From an uncultured Collinsella sp. (GTDB taxonomy: Bacteria > Actinomycetota > Coriobacteriia > Coriobacteriales > Coriobacteriaceae), in NCBI GenBank assembly GCA_900555515.1, contig USLO01000063.1, positions 1-9,336 of the forward strand: DNA of 9,336 nucleotides. The letters are read 5' to 3'. Below the pieces are notes generated by a model, which saw nothing but the letters and a program-made list of their open reading frames with translations, was not told where the DNA came from and made no database searches. Positions 1-6,440 of this stretch are shown piece by piece (the stretch's first letter is position 1; every line of letters begins with the position of its first letter). The translations under genes were made by a program, and so were the position numbers.

Positions 1-29
1 GGATGGTCCTTGTTCGATCCGGGAATCAT
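1..29 (-). CDS. Start of a gene cut by the window edge, probably diacylglycerol/undecaprenol kinase
   Basis: Only the first nine codons are visible (ATG at 29-27, reading M-I-P-G-S-N-K-D-H). The start is supported by AGGAG at 40-36, six bases upstream, and this ribosome site overlaps the TAG stop of ybeY. The gap to ybeY is nine bases, so the gene is in the same operon. In many Gram-positive bacteria the gene after ybeY is dgkA, a small integral membrane lipid kinase, followed by cdd or era. The polar N-terminus containing N-K would suit a DgkA of that type, but nine residues cannot identify a family. The existence of the CDS is fairly secure. The product is an inference from gene order, and a CorC-type protein or Era would be the main alternatives. 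Confidence 0.5.
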
Positions 30-38
30 AGACGGCTC

Positions 39-548
39 CTAGTCGTGGGCGTGGTTGGTGATGGGGCCGACGTGGACCAGCTTGGGGTCCTCGCCGCGCT
101 CGAGCGCCAGATCGCGCAGGATGGCGTCCTCGCGGGCCTCCATGACCTCGGCCTCGTCGTCCTCGATATGGTCATAGCCCAGCAGGTGCAGCATGCCGTG
201 AACGAGCATCAAACGGCACTCGTCAGCGGGGCTATTGGCAAAACCGGGGGCCTGACGGGCAATAACCTGCGGGGCCAAGATAATATCGCCGAGCTCAAGC
301 GTCTCATCGGCGGGAATGTCATCGTCAAAGGCCGAATCGCACTCAAACGAGAGTACATCGGTGGTGCGATCGATACCGCGCCACTCGTGGTTGAGCTCGT
401 GCATCTCGTCCTCGTCGACATACGAAAGGGAAATCTCGACTTCACGCTCAACGCCCTCGGCGGCAAGCACGACCTCGCAGATGTGCTCCACCTCCTGCGC
501 ATCGAGCAGCGTATCGAGCTCGGCATCGTTGCTGATCAATACACTCAA
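39..548 (-). CDS. ybeY: Endoribonuclease YbeY (16S rRNA maturation / ribosome quality control)
   Basis: The protein has 169 residues, a usual length for YbeY, a cytoplasmic metal-dependent endoribonuclease that acts in 16S rRNA 3'-end maturation and in clearing defective 70S ribosomes. The family signature H-G-x-L-H-L-x-G-Y-D-H is intact, with the three metal-binding histidines at about residues 117, 121 and 127. The conserved upstream strand R-x-x-D-x-x-T-D-V-L-S-F is present near residues 57-68 as R-G-I-D-R-T-T-D-V-L-S-F. The start is TTG at 548. It is chosen because AAAGGAG lies five bases upstream (560-554) and the start overlaps the phoH stop as TTGA, a four-base overlap typical of translational coupling. 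The stop is TAG at 41-39. The gene follows phoH as in most Gram-positive genomes. I see no truncation or missing catalytic residue. Confidence 0.97.
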   Translation of the reverse strand: MSVLISNDAELDTLLDAQEVEHICEVVLAAEGVEREVEISLSYVDEDEMHELNHEWRGIDRTTDVLSFECDSAFDDDIPADETLELGDIILAPQVIARQAPGFANSPADECRLMLVHGMLHLLGYDHIEDDEAEVMEAREDAILRDLALERGEDPKLVHVGPITNHAHD

Positions 549-1531
549 CGGGACTCCTTTCGGTCGCGCGGGCGCTGCTCGCGCGCGTCATCATAAGTGT
601 CGTATGCCTCGATGATACGTCCCACCAAGGCATGGCGCACCACGTCGGCGCGCTCGAGGTGCGAAAATGCGACATCGTCGACACGGCCCAAAATCTGCTC
701 AACGTCGGCAAGACCGCCACGACGACCCACCAGGTCGCGCTGGCTCAGGTCGCCGGTAATCACGAACTTGGAGTTAAAACCCAAGCGCGTCAGAAACATC
801 TTCATCTGCTCAGGCGTGGTATTTTGCGCCTCGTCGAGCACCACGAAGGCATCGCTCAGCGTGCGGCCGCGCATATAGGCAAGCGGGGCGATCTCGATCA
901 CGCCGCGCTCCATAAGCTCATCGGTGCGCTCGCGATCCATCATGTCAAAAAGGGCGTCGTAGAGCGGACGCATGTAGGGATCGATCTTTTCCTCGAGGGT
1001 GCCGGGCAAAAAGCCCAGGTTCTCCCCCGCCTCGACAACCGGGCGCGTCAAGATCAGACGGCCCACCTCGTGGCGCTTGAGCGCGGCAATGGCGAGCGCC
1101 ATGGCCAGATAGGTCTTACCGGTGCCGGCAGGACCCAGGCCAAACGTGATGGTATGCGTGCGGATGGCATCCACATAGCGCTTTTGGCCAAGCGTCTTGG
1201 GGCGAATGGCACGGCCGCGATACGAAAGCAGCACGTCATCGCGAAGCGACGTAGCCTCGTGCTCACCGTCGCGCAAGACGGCCAGGCAGCGAGAGACATC
1301 GTCGGCAGACAGCGTGCGCCCGGCGGCCGCCTCGCGAAAGGCATGCTCGAAAAAGCGCGCCACGAGTTCGACCTCGTCCGGGTCACCGCTCACGGCGATG
1401 TTATCGCCACGGGCGACCACCTGGGCGCGAACCAAGCTCTCGAGCGCACGAAGGACGCCGTCGCCGGCGCCCAAAACGCGCGAGGGGTCGATACCCTCGG
1501 GAACGGTAAGTCTAATCTTCGAGGCTTCCAT
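545..1531 (-). CDS. phoH: PhoH family P-loop ATPase
   Basis: The protein has 328 residues, a normal length for PhoH/YbeZ proteins. These are cytoplasmic ATPases of the helicase-like P-loop class that are often genetically and physically linked to YbeY in RNA metabolism; their exact substrate is not settled. An N-terminal region of about 110 residues resembles the small RNA-binding-like domain of the family. The ATPase core then has Walker A G-P-A-G-T-G-K-T at 133-140, the T-R-P-V-V-E-A-G-E-x-L-G-F-L-P-G block at about 162-177, Walker B V-V-L-D-E-A-Q-N at 230-237, and the T-G-D-x-S-Q motif at about 259-264. ATG at 1531 is chosen because GGGAGG lies just upstream (1540-1535), although the three-base spacing is short. 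The start lies inside mtaB, giving a 20-base overlap. The TGA stop is shared with the ybeY start. Confidence 0.96.
   Translation of the reverse strand: MEASKIRLTVPEGIDPSRVLGAGDGVLRALESLVRAQVVARGDNIAVSGDPDEVELVARFFEHAFREAAAGRTLSADDVSRCLAVLRDGEHEATSLRDDVLLSYRGRAIRPKTLGQKRYVDAIRTHTITFGLGPAGTGKTYLAMALAIAALKRHEVGRLILTRPVVEAGENLGFLPGTLEEKIDPYMRPLYDALFDMMDRERTDELMERGVIEIAPLAYMRGRTLSDAFVVLDEAQNTTPEQMKMFLTRLGFNSKFVITGDLSQRDLVGRRGGLADVEQILGRVDDVAFSHLERADVVRHALVGRIIEAYDTYDDAREQRPRDRKESR
554..560 (-). promoter_or_regulatory. Ribosome binding site fixing the TTG start of ybeY
   Basis: AAAGGAG lies five bases before TTG 548, inside the end of phoH. No ATG or GTG start with comparable support lies nearby in this frame, and the TTG overlaps the phoH TGA as TTGA. 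This decides the rare start codon. Confidence 0.8.
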
Positions 1532-2804
1532 GAACCTCCCTGCGCGCATGGACCAAGCCGGAATCATCGACTCCGATGATAGCAACATCGAGCAGGCACG
1601 GGGCTGTAAGTCCACAGGTATCGTCAAGACGGGCATGATGGAACGAGCCGAGCGTCAGGTTGTCACCATACTCGAGCACGGCACGCTCGACCGTGCCCAC
1701 GCGACGACGAGCGTCGGCAACAGCGAGCTCCTGCGCGGCGGCCCGCATACGGCGGCTGCGCTCGGCCATAACCTCGGGCGGCACCTGGTCGGGCATGTCG
1801 GCAGCAAGTGTACCGGGACGCTTGCTGTAGCGGAACACGTGCATACGCGAGAAACCCACACGGCAGCACAGCGCCAGCGACTCCTCGAACTCCTCGTCCG
1901 TCTCACCAGGAAAACCAACGATGACATCGCACGAAAGAGACGCCTGGGGCAAGTTGGCGCGAATCATACGCACCGTGTCCACGAAGGCCTCGGCGCTATA
2001 GGGACGGCCCATGCGATGCAGGGTCGCCGTGCAGCCGGACTGCACGGGCAAGTGCAAAAACGGGGCGATACGCTGCGGATAGCGCGCCATAACCTTAAGC
2101 AGGCGCTCAGAGATATCCATGGGCTCGACCGAGGAAATGCGCACATGCGGAATAGACGTGCGCTCCATAATGGCCTCGAGCAGCTCATCGATTTCGACAT
2201 GTTCGTCGGTCGCGCTCTTGCCATCGTAGGCACCCAGGTTCACACCGGTCAGCACCACCTCGGGCACGCCGGCCTCCTGGGCCTCACGAACTTGCTCAAG
2301 CACGGACTCGACGGGCACGGAGCGCTCGGGGCCGCGTGCCTTCCACACAATACAATAGGTGCAGCGATGGTTGCAGCCGTCCTGAATCTTCACGCCCAGG
2401 CGAGAGCGACCGAGCGCATCGACCACCTCGCCATCGCTGCAAGCGGGGACGCTATCGGACTCAACGCCCAGCACCTCGCAGACACGTTCGGCGACATCGA
2501 TCTTGGACGGCTCGGCGATCACGCGATCCGAAAGCTCCAGCAGCTCCTCGGGATGCAAATTGACCACGCATCCGGTCACGACCACATAGGGCTCATTTTG
2601 ATGGGCCAGTGCATGGCGGACGGCCTTACGGGTCTTGGCCTCGGCCTCGCCCGTAACAGCACAGGTGTTAATGACGATCAGATCGGCATCGTGGGGCTCC
2701 ACCATAGCAAAGCCCAGGCGCATAAGATCGGCAGTGATACGGTCAGACTCAACCCGGTTAACACGGCAGCCGAGGTTGACGACGGAAATATGGGGTGCGA
2801 GCAC
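1512..2804 (-). CDS. mtaB: tRNA N6-threonylcarbamoyladenosine (t6A37) methylthiotransferase MtaB
   Basis: The protein has 430 residues and is a radical SAM enzyme of the methylthiotransferase family. MtaB adds a methylthio group to t6A at tRNA position 37 to give ms2t6A. The N-terminal UPF0004 domain holds three cluster cysteines at residues 13 (L-G-C-R-V-N), 48 (N-T-C-A-V-T) and 79 (T-G-C-V). The radical SAM cluster motif C-x3-C-x2-C is at 144, 148 and 151. A short C-terminal segment is TRAM-like. MtaB is preferred over MiaB or RimO because of the N-L-G-C-R-V-N start, the length, and the position next to dnaJ and phoH; the exact substrate class is inferred. The GTG start at 2804 is supported by AAGGAG at 2815-2810 with five-base spacing, and that ribosome site is built into the dnaJ stop codon. 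The stop lies 20 bases inside phoH. Confidence 0.93.
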   Translation of the reverse strand: MLAPHISVVNLGCRVNRVESDRITADLMRLGFAMVEPHDADLIVINTCAVTGEAEAKTRKAVRHALAHQNEPYVVVTGCVVNLHPEELLELSDRVIAEPSKIDVAERVCEVLGVESDSVPACSDGEVVDALGRSRLGVKIQDGCNHRCTYCIVWKARGPERSVPVESVLEQVREAQEAGVPEVVLTGVNLGAYDGKSATDEHVEIDELLEAIMERTSIPHVRISSVEPMDISERLLKVMARYPQRIAPFLHLPVQSGCTATLHRMGRPYSAEAFVDTVRMIRANLPQASLSCDVIVGFPGETDEEFEESLALCCRVGFSRMHVFRYSKRPGTLAADMPDQVPPEVMAERSRRMRAAAQELAVADARRRVGTVERAVLEYGDNLTLGSFHHARLDDTCGLTAPCLLDVAIIGVDDSGLVHARREVHGSLED

Positions 2805-2809
2805 GCGGG

Positions 2810-2816
2810 CTCCTTA
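2810..2816 (-). promoter_or_regulatory. Stop codon of dnaJ fused with the ribosome site of mtaB (TAAGGAG)
   Basis: The dnaJ stop TAA (2816-2814) is part of TAAGGAG, whose AAGGAG stands five bases before the mtaB GTG start. A ribosome ending dnaJ is thus placed directly on the initiation site of mtaB, which indicates coupled translation and fixes the GTG start at 2804. Confidence 0.75.
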
Positions 2817-3962
2817 ATCGAGGATATCGTCGAGGGCACTCTTGATACGGTCGGTCACCGACTTCTTACCAGAAGCGACATCATCGCCCATCTCATCGGC
2901 AAAAGCACGGAGCAGCTCGCGCTGCTTATTGGAAAGATTGGTGGGAACGACCACGCGCAGTTGCACGATCAGGCGGCCACGCGAACCGCCACCGCCAATG
3001 CGCGGCATGCCGTAATTATTGACGCTCACGGTGTCGCCGTACTGGGCACCGGCGGGAACCGTCACCTTAACGACCTCGTCGGGCATAATGCCCTCGACCT
3101 CGATCTCGCAGCCGAGCGCAGCCTGCGCAATCGAGATATCGCTCACCAGGTACAGGTCGTCACCGTTGCGCTTAAAGCGCTCATGGTCGGCAACGCGCAC
3201 GTTGACAATCAGGTCACCCGAGGGCTCGCCGCGAAGGCCGGCCTCGCCAAAGCCGCTCACGCGCAGCTGGCGACCGGTCGAAACGCCGGCGGGAATATCG
3301 ATGTCAATCTTTTCATGCGAAGGCGTGCGGCCCTGACCGTCGCAGGTCTCGCAGGGATGGTCGATAACCGTGCCCTCGCCATGGCAGTCGGGGCAAGGCG
3401 AGGAAGACTGAACCTGGCCCAGGAACGAGCGCTGGACCGTCGTGACGTAGCCTGTACCGTGACAGCGGCCGCACTGCTTTTCCTGTGCGCCCTCTGCCCT
3501 ACCGGTGCCATTGCAGTCCTCGCAAGGAGCAAGGCGGTCATAGCTGATCGTCTTTTTGCAGCCGAGCGCCGCCTCCTCGAGCGTCACCGAAAGCGAGATG
3601 GCCATGTCGCGACCGCGACGACGCTCACGACGGTTGCGGGCGCCACCGCCGGCACCGCCGCCAAAGAACGAGGAGAACAAGTCGTCCATGCCCATGCCAC
3701 CAAAGATATCGTTGATATCGACGTAGCCCGAACCACCAGGGCCGTCGGCAGTGCCGTAACGGTCGTAGTTAGCACGCTTCTGCTCATCGGAAAGAACGGA
3801 ATAGGCCTCGTTGAGCTCCTTGAACTTGGCCTCGGCCTCGGGGTCGTCCGAAACATCCGGATGTACGGTACGGGCCTTCTTTAGAAACGCACGCTTGATC
3901 GTCCGCGCGTCGGCATCCCTGTCGACGCCAAGCACCTCGTAGTAATCCCTATTTTCCGACAC
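2814..3962 (-). CDS. dnaJ: Chaperone protein DnaJ (Hsp40, complete type I)
   Basis: The protein has 382 residues and is a full type I J-protein, the co-chaperone that delivers clients to DnaK and stimulates its ATPase. In order it has a J domain (about 6-70) with H-P-D at 34-36; a short Gly/Phe-rich region (about 74-108); four zinc motifs C-x-x-C-x-G-x-G at 147-154, 164-171, 190-197 and 204-211; and complete C-terminal substrate-binding and dimerisation domains (about 212-365). The start is GTG at 3962, giving M-S-E-N-R-D-Y-Y. It has AAGGA seven bases upstream (3974-3970) and fits the usual family N-terminus. A longer open frame to 4028 would run through the presumed promoter. Compared with classical DnaJ the Gly/Phe region is short, as in the second DnaJ (DnaJ2) of actinobacteria. 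No dnaK or grpE is nearby. It is the first gene of the dnaJ-mtaB-phoH-ybeY unit. Confidence 0.97.
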   Translation of the reverse strand: MSENRDYYEVLGVDRDADARTIKRAFLKKARTVHPDVSDDPEAEAKFKELNEAYSVLSDEQKRANYDRYGTADGPGGSGYVDINDIFGGMGMDDLFSSFFGGGAGGGARNRRERRRGRDMAISLSVTLEEAALGCKKTISYDRLAPCEDCNGTGRAEGAQEKQCGRCHGTGYVTTVQRSFLGQVQSSSPCPDCHGEGTVIDHPCETCDGQGRTPSHEKIDIDIPAGVSTGRQLRVSGFGEAGLRGEPSGDLIVNVRVADHERFKRNGDDLYLVSDISIAQAALGCEIEVEGIMPDEVVKVTVPAGAQYGDTVSVNNYGMPRIGGGGSRGRLIVQLRVVVPTNLSNKQRELLRAFADEMGDDVASGKKSVTDRIKSALDDILD

Positions 3963-4001
3963 GACCGAATCCTTCCGACTTTCATTATTGTCACAGTGCG
4001 T

Positions 4002-4017
4002 CCTATACCCAAGCTGG
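4002..4017 (-). promoter_or_regulatory. Putative dnaJ operon promoter (CCAGCTTGGGTATAGG)
   Basis: In the 81-base gap before dnaJ, the coding strand reads CCAGCTTGGGTATAGG. The -10-like element is TATAGG at 4007-4002, preceded by GCTTGGG in the same position as GCTCGGG in the two other promoters. Transcription would start near 3995, giving a leader of about 33 bases with AAGGA before the GTG start. The hexamer is a poorer -10 match than the others because it lacks the final T, and no clear -35 is seen. I found neither a CIRCE (HrcA) nor a HAIR (HspR) heat-shock operator here. Confidence 0.42.
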
Positions 4018-4025
4018 GCCGACCG

Positions 4026-4040
4026 CAAACAGAGGGTTTG
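4026..4040. repeat. Small dyad CAAAC-N5-GTTTG between the two dnaJ genes
   Basis: A perfect five-base inverted repeat with a five-base spacer (CAAAC AGAGG GTTTG on the plus strand) lies three bases after the stop of the membrane-tailed dnaJ. It sits roughly at -31 to -45 relative to the predicted dnaJ transcription start. It is too weak and lacks a U-run, so it is not a terminator. An operator for the dnaJ promoter is possible, but a dyad this short can arise by chance. Confidence 0.25.
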
Positions 4041-4043
4041 ATG

Positions 4044-5147
4044 TTATTGCATTTGGTACGGCGAAAGCATGGCCCGTTGCGAGCAGCTCGCGAACCAAAC
4101 CGACACGAGCGCGAACATGAAGCCGTTGGCAAAACCGTTGGCAAACTGCATCGCGCCGCGCTTCCACCACAGCAGACTGCGATGAAGCACGCCGTCCGAA
4201 AGCACCATGAACAGGCCCATGGTAAACGGAATAAAGCACATCACGGCAAAGGCAGAGAACACGCCCGAGATGGCCGAGAGTACCAAAAACGGCGCCACGA
4301 TGCCCATCAGGTAAAAACCGGTACGAGCTTTGCCTTCCAAGCGCTCGGCCTCAACATGGGCGCGGCCCACCAGGTCGCCGCCCGCGGCACCGTTGGTGCC
4401 AGCATGACCCATGCCGCTAATGCGGACCTCGTCGCCATCGTGCGTGCCGGCAGGAAACTCAATCGTCTGCTCGGAGGTTACGCGAGTACGACCGCTGCCA
4501 CCGCAATCAGGGCAGGGGTCTGCCACGACCTTACCGGAACCGCCGCACTCGGGGCAGACCGACTGAAACGTGCCCGCACCAAACAGGAAGGACAGGTCGA
4601 CGTCGATGTGGCCGCGGCCACCGCAGCTCGGGCAGGTATGGGCATGCTCGGAGGAGACAGAACCCGAGCCGCCGCAATGTCCGCACGTATCGAAGCGCGT
4701 GTAGCGGACGGTCTTGCGGGCACCGCCCTTGGCCTCCTTGGCGTCGAGTTTAATATCGACGACCACATTGGCGCCGTTCTCGGGATTGTAGGCAGCCTGC
4801 CCACGACGCTGCTGGCCCCAGGCACCGCCAAAAGGAAAGCCGCCCTCAAAAGGATTGCCATAACCCGTGCTACCGGCGTAGCCGCCACCATAGGGCGAAG
4901 CCGTAGGAGCGCCGGCAAAGGGATTGCCAGAACGCATAGCATCGTAGCGCGCACGTTTTTGCTCATCCGAAAGCACGGCGTAGGCCTCGGAAACCTCTTT
5001 AAACTTTTCCTCGGCATCCGGCTCTTTGTTGACGTCCGGATGGAGCTTGCGGGCCTTTTGCTGGAAGGCCTTTTGAATATCACGCGAGGTGGCGTCTTTG
5101 GAGACACCCAGAATCTCGTAGTAATCTTTTTCGTTCATCGTCACCAT
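4044..5147 (-). CDS. Membrane-tailed DnaJ-like protein (J domain + zinc region + transmembrane C-terminus)
   Basis: The protein has 367 residues. Its first part is a type I J-protein: J domain at about 7-70 with H-P-D at 36-38, Gly/Phe-rich linker at about 74-115 with two G-N-P-F copies, and four intact zinc motifs at 155-162, 172-179, 198-205 and 212-219. The C-terminal region begins normally (about 221-262, including a G-G-D-L) and then stops resembling DnaJ. Where the rest of CTD I and all of CTD II should be, residues about 277-318 are hydrophobic enough for two membrane helices. A basic loop with W-W-K-R follows, then a third hydrophobic stretch at about 334-354. The expected topology has the J domain in the cytoplasm. 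It probably recruits DnaK to the membrane; the client is unknown. The start is ATG 5147, nine bases after AGGAGG (5162-5157); ATG 5138 is too far away. It is a tandem paralogue of the adjacent dnaJ, and I see no frameshift. Confidence 0.88.
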   Translation of the reverse strand: MVTMNEKDYYEILGVSKDATSRDIQKAFQQKARKLHPDVNKEPDAEEKFKEVSEAYAVLSDEQKRARYDAMRSGNPFAGAPTASPYGGGYAGSTGYGNPFEGGFPFGGAWGQQRRGQAAYNPENGANVVVDIKLDAKEAKGGARKTVRYTRFDTCGHCGGSGSVSSEHAHTCPSCGGRGHIDVDLSFLFGAGTFQSVCPECGGSGKVVADPCPDCGGSGRTRVTSEQTIEFPAGTHDGDEVRISGMGHAGTNGAAGGDLVGRAHVEAERLEGKARTGFYLMGIVAPFLVLSAISGVFSAFAVMCFIPFTMGLFMVLSDGVLHRSLLWWKRGAMQFANGFANGFMFALVSVWFASCSQRAMLSPYQMQ

Positions 5148-5160
5148 GCGCGGCAACCTC

Positions 5161-5173
5161 CTGCTCACAGCAG
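5161..5173 (-). promoter_or_regulatory. Short hairpin touching the ribosome site of the membrane-tailed dnaJ
   Basis: The leader contains CTGCT-GTG-AGCAG, a five-base-pair stem with a three-base loop. The last two bases of the stem are the first two of the AGGAGG ribosome site (5162-5157). The fold could slightly hinder ribosome loading, and could act as a simple thermosensor, but it is short and only partly masks the site. Confidence 0.25.
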
Positions 5174-5189
5174 CGTATATATTTCGGTA

Positions 5190-5205
5190 ATTCTACCCGA
5201 GCGGC
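5190..5205 (-). promoter_or_regulatory. Putative promoter of the membrane-tailed dnaJ (GCCGCTCGGGTAGAAT)
   Basis: The coding-strand sequence GCCGCTCGGGTAGAAT carries a -10-like TAGAAT at 5195-5190. It begins one base after the hemW stop and shares 11 identical bases (CCGCTCGGGTA) with the lepA promoter region. Transcription would start near 5183, leaving a leader of about 36 bases that holds the AGGAGG ribosome site. No convincing -35 hexamer lies 16-18 bases upstream, so an extended -10 type is likely. Confidence 0.5.
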
Positions 5206-6438
5206 CTAAGCTAGATCCCAAAACAGCTCGAACAGAACATTTCCATCGAGCCAGCCCAGGTGTGTCGGCGCTAAACGAGCTCGAACATGGCCCGCGACGA
5301 CATCTGCCGAAGTAAAGGGTCCCTCATGGACCCCGAGCGTCTCGGGCACCCAAGTGGCAAGACCCAATTCGAGTGCGCGATCGCAAGCGGCTGCCAGCTC
5401 ACACGCTGGGATGACGCAAGCTGCACGAACCAACAGGTCGGACGCGACACCACGCGTCATGCGACAAGCGAGCATTAGGTCTTCAGCCGCAGCCTCGCGC
5501 TGCGACAGATATTCGGTCTCGAACGCCATCGCGTCATCGTCACGTTGCACCAGACGCACGCGGTACGCATCGCCTCGAGAAGACACGCCGGGGAACAAAC
5601 CTGCAAGACGGTCGAAATCCTCGGCGTCGAGCATGCCCGCGGCAGAACGACCCAGGCCCAGATAGCCCCGTCCGGTCCAGTAGGCAATGTTATGGGCGCA
5701 CTCATGGCCGTCGAGCGCGTAGCTCGCCACCTCATACGGGTGATAGCCGGCGGCACCCAGGAGCTCGCGTGCCAAGTCCATGCACGAAGCCTGAAAATCC
5801 TCGTCGGGCTCGAGCGACTCGTCGCGGCGCGCCATGCGATAAAGGGGCGTCCCCTCCTCAAGCGTGAGCGGGTAGACCGACACATGATGCGGGGCCGCCG
5901 CCAGCACGCCATCGAGCGTGCGCTTCCAACTCGCTGCGGTCTGCCCGGGAAGTCCGCACATAAGGTCGCACGACACATCAAGCCCAGCGTTCTTGACCGT
6001 CGCGATGGCGGCGAGCGCCCGATCGGCATCGTGAATACGACCGATGGCAGTAAGTTCGGCGTTATCGAGCGTTTGCACGCCCAGAGAGACGCGTGTGACA
6101 CCAACCTTGACAAGTGCAGTAGCAAGCTCGGCGGTCAGCGACTCGGGATTGGCCTCGCAGGTAAACTCAACGGGGGCACACCACGCACGAATACGCCGCG
6201 CCAGCTCCACCAGGCGCTCCCCCGCCAGCGACGGCGTACCGCCACCAACATAGACGGTGCGGATCTGGTCAAGGGCATCAGCCTTGCCAAAAGCATCGAG
6301 ACGCGCGAACAACTGCTCAAAATAGGCATCGAGCGCAGCGCTCAGGTCGCACGGAGCAAAACTGCGCGAGTCAAAGTCGCAGTACCGGCACTTTTGGGCG
6401 CAAAACGGCACGTGCACGTACAGTGCGGTAACGGCCAC
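5206..6438 (-). CDS. hemW: Radical SAM heme chaperone HemW
   Basis: The protein has 410 residues, within the HemW range. HemW is a cytoplasmic heme-binding radical SAM protein thought to pass heme to membrane respiratory enzymes; it was long misannotated as coproporphyrinogen III oxidase. The cluster motif C-x3-C-x2-C is at residues 13, 17 and 20, followed by D-F. It lacks the extra cysteine seen two residues later in true HemN, which favours HemW. G-G-G-T-P-S is at 65-70 and the HemW heme-binding motif H-N-x-x-Y-W is at 249-254. Just after it, the usual G-L-G-x-G-A-H-S-like segment reads G-L-G-R-S-A-A-G, a mild departure. The GTG start at 6438 is supported by GGAGG at 6450-6446 with seven-base spacing. 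The gap to dusB is two bases. The TAG stop abuts the next promoter. HemW next to LepA is a widely conserved neighbourhood. Confidence 0.94.
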   Translation of the reverse strand: MAVTALYVHVPFCAQKCRYCDFDSRSFAPCDLSAALDAYFEQLFARLDAFGKADALDQIRTVYVGGGTPSLAGERLVELARRIRAWCAPVEFTCEANPESLTAELATALVKVGVTRVSLGVQTLDNAELTAIGRIHDADRALAAIATVKNAGLDVSCDLMCGLPGQTAASWKRTLDGVLAAAPHHVSVYPLTLEEGTPLYRMARRDESLEPDEDFQASCMDLARELLGAAGYHPYEVASYALDGHECAHNIAYWTGRGYLGLGRSAAGMLDAEDFDRLAGLFPGVSSRGDAYRVRLVQRDDDAMAFETEYLSQREAAAEDLMLACRMTRGVASDLLVRAACVIPACELAAACDRALELGLATWVPETLGVHEGPFTSADVVAGHVRARLAPTHLGWLDGNVLFELFWDLA

Positions 6439-6440
6439 CC

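Noticed and set aside
1197..3884. Very long open frame on the plus strand (about 895 codons), opposite phoH, mtaB and dnaJ.
   Set aside because: It runs antisense across three well-identified genes, its translation has no recognisable domain and is rich in Ala, Gly, His and Arg, and it is explained by codon use in a GC-rich genome that avoids stop complements. The same applies to long plus-strand frames opposite lepA (7462-9261), the membrane-tailed dnaJ (3996-5315) and hemW (5545-6444).
3881..3985. Possible upstream overlapping small frame starting at ATG 3985 in the dnaJ leader.
   Set aside because: It lacks a ribosome site, its product is an arginine-rich out-of-frame reading of the J-domain DNA, and nothing suggests regulation.
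3963..4028. Longer dnaJ starting near 4028.
   Set aside because: The extension covers the likely promoter and leader. GTG 3962 has a well-spaced AAGGA and gives the usual DnaJ N-terminus.
3963..4043. Rho-independent terminator between the two dnaJ genes.
   Set aside because: The only dyad has a five-base AT-rich stem with no following U-run. No strong GC hairpin with T-tract is seen in any gap.
4044..4360. The idea that the hydrophobic tail of the J-protein is a frameshift artefact hiding a normal CTD.
   Set aside because: The other minus-strand frames over this stretch (for example 4003-4239) do not read as DnaJ CTD I/II, and the tail shows coherent membrane-protein composition up to its own stop. 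It therefore looks like a real coding tail, although comparison with relatives would settle this.
3963..5205. CIRCE (HrcA) or HAIR (HspR) heat-shock operators in the gaps before either dnaJ gene.
   Set aside because: I looked for TTAGCACTC/GAGTGCTAA and CTTGAGT/ACTCAAG type dyads in both gaps and found no match, even partial.
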